Positions 7,187-8,029 of a stretch of 8,029 nt of DNA are shown here, in pieces (position 1 is the stretch's first letter; each line of letters opens with the position of its first letter). Source of the stretch: Actinomycetota bacterium (GTDB taxonomy: Bacteria; Actinomycetota; Coriobacteriia; Anaerosomatales; JAHIQC01); assembly GCA_018902765.1 (NCBI GenBank), contig JAHIQC010000143.1, forward strand, positions 1 through 8,029. The letters are read 5' to 3'. The notes beneath the pieces are model-generated. The model did no database searches. It saw only the letters and a list, made by a program, of their open reading frames with translations, and was not told the origin of the DNA. The position numbers and the translations under genes were made by a program.

Positions 7187-8029
7187 GCGCGAGTCCCAAT
7201 TGCCGGATTCAGACACATCCCTTCGCTCAGGGTCCTCGGCGGGGGCCCGGACGCCTGCGGCGTCTGCCCCGCCTGCGGAGTCTTCGCTCCGGGATGTCCC
7301 TGAATCCGCCGGACTCGGACGGGCATTCACACAGGGGCATCCGGCGCTCGTGTGCTATCTCATGGCCGGGTATCCCGATCGTGCTGCCTGTCTTGCGGCG
7401 TTACGTGCCGCTGCGGCCTCAGGTGCCGATCTCATTGAGATCGGCGTGCCGTACACGGACGCTTTGGCCGACGGGCCGGTTATCGTGCGCGCGGCTAACG
7501 AGGCGATGCGGGCGAATGAGGGCGGATTTGGGCTTGCGGAGGCGATCGACCTCGCAGCCGAGTTCTTGGCGGACCCGGGTGTCGAGGTCGCGCCGCCATT
7601 GGCGCTGATGACGTACGTGAATCCCGTGTTCCAGATGGGCTATTCGATTGCGGCCGAGCGTATGCGCGCAGCTGGGATCTCGGGCGTCATCATCCCGGAC
7701 ATGCCGCCGGATGTGGCCGGTCCTTGGCTTGCTGCGGCGCGGGGTCTGGACACCGTGTTTCTGGTCGCCCCGACATCCACCACCGAACGCCTCGTCAAAG
7801 TCGGCGAGCTGTCAGGCGGCTTTGTGTACTGCGTCTCGACTACCGGTATCACCGGAGAGCGGTCCGAGATTCCGCCCGAGCTTGCCGCTACGGTGGCCCG
7901 AGTGCGTGCGCACACGACGTCGCCGGTCGCAGTCGGCTTCGGGATATCCACGCCCGAACAGGCGGCAGCGGTCGCGCACATCGCTGATGGAGTCATCGTG
8001 GACTCCGCGATCGTGAAGCGGCAGCACGC
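7179..8029 (+). CDS. trpA: Tryptophan synthase alpha chain (TrpA), 3'-partial
   Basis: Cleaves indole-3-glycerol phosphate to indole and glyceraldehyde 3-phosphate in complex with TrpB. The frame runs to the right edge without a stop: 283 full codons, missing about 10-25 residues. After an unusual N-terminal extension (residues 1 to about 45, Ser/Ala/Pro-rich, encoded by an inverted repeat) the barrel follows: HPALVCYLMAGYPD (54-67), IEIGVPYTDALADGP (86-100) with both catalytic acids Glu87 and Asp98, MTYVNPVFQMG, GVIIPDMPP, FLVAPTST, VYCVSTTGITGE, VGFGIST and DGVIVDSAIVK. Two usually invariant positions differ: the Pro of PFSDP is Ala95, and the phosphate-binding Gly of GSAIVK is Asp275. The GTG at 7179 overlaps the trpB1 stop and has agagg at 7165-7169. 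The next in-frame starts past the repeat would cut into the first barrel strand, so the extension is probably translated. Identity is certain; activity is uncertain. Confidence 0.92.
   Translation, partial: MSERESQLPDSDTSLRSGSSAGARTPAASAPPAESSLRDVPESAGLGRAFTQGHPALVCYLMAGYPDRAACLAALRAAAASGADLIEIGVPYTDALADGPVIVRAANEAMRANEGGFGLAEAIDLAAEFLADPGVEVAPPLALMTYVNPVFQMGYSIAAERMRAAGISGVIIPDMPPDVAGPWLAAARGLDTVFLVAPTSTTERLVKVGELSGGFVYCVSTTGITGERSEIPPELAATVARVRAHTTSPVAVGFGISTPEQAAAVAHIADGVIVDSAIVKRQH
7204..7308. repeat. Large nested inverted repeat inside the trpA 5' coding region
   Basis: Outer arms 7204-7221 and 7291-7308 pair at 16 of 18 positions (cggattcagacacatccc against gggatgtccctgaatccg). Inside are 7238-7244 with 7267-7273 (ggcgggg/ccccgcc) and a tight hairpin 7250-7255/7259-7264 (gacgcc/ggcgtc, loop tgc). 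Side hairpins are also possible, such as 7276-7280/7287-7291 (cggag/ctccg, loop tcttcg). The octamer cttcgctc occurs twice, at 7221-7228 and 7282-7289, beside the two outer arms. The element is 105 bases, 35 codons, keeps the frame open, and encodes the TrpA N-terminal extension. It resembles a mobile palindromic repeat; whether it has other genomic copies cannot be seen here. Confidence 0.8.

Noticed and set aside
7183..7608. Open frame of 141 codons at the start of trpA.
   Set aside because: It is out of frame with the clear TrpA homology and has no conserved content of its own.

Overview
The window is one continuous stretch of a tryptophan biosynthesis (trp) operon. All genes are on the + strand and run from inside trpE to inside trpA: trpE (5' end missing) - trpGD fusion - trpC - trpB2 - trpF - trpB1 - trpA (3' end missing). 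GC is high, by eye about two thirds, with strong G/C preference at third codon positions, GTG starts and purine-rich Shine-Dalgarno sites. This suggests a high-GC bacterium, most likely an actinobacterium, possibly a deep lineage such as Coriobacteriia or Thermoleophilia. That placement is inference, because nothing in the window fixes the taxon.

Layout: 1-1367 trpE; 1364-3097 trpGD (glutaminase fused to anthranilate phosphoribosyltransferase); 3094-3894 trpC; 3895-3969 a 75-base gap with hairpins, the only sizeable gap; 3970-5334 trpB2 (the divergent tryptophan synthase beta type); 5341-5985 trpF; 5975-7186 trpB1 (the canonical beta subunit); 7179-8029 trpA. Four of the six junctions overlap, which fits one polycistronic, translationally coupled transcript. 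Together the genes cover chorismate to tryptophan: TrpE/TrpG make anthranilate, TrpD adds PRPP, TrpF isomerises PRA to CdRP, TrpC closes the indole ring to give indole-3-glycerol phosphate (IGP), TrpA releases indole, and TrpB1 (and perhaps TrpB2) joins indole to serine. The operon promoter and any leader or attenuator lie upstream and cannot be seen.

Three things stand out. First, large nested inverted repeats lie inside the reading frames at three non-conserved protein positions: the C-terminal tail of TrpE (1265-1343), the linker between TrpG and TrpD (1928-2032) and the N-terminal extension of TrpA (7204-7308). They look like in-frame palindromic insertions, in the style of Rickettsia palindromic elements. 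Second, TrpB1 and TrpB2 are encoded in the same operon. Third, both enzymes that handle IGP carry changes at normally invariant active-site positions: TrpC has Ala where the second-last-strand Glu belongs, and TrpA has Asp in place of the phosphate-binding Gly plus an altered loop 2. No RNA genes, CRISPR arrays, insertion sequences or minus-strand genes were supported.
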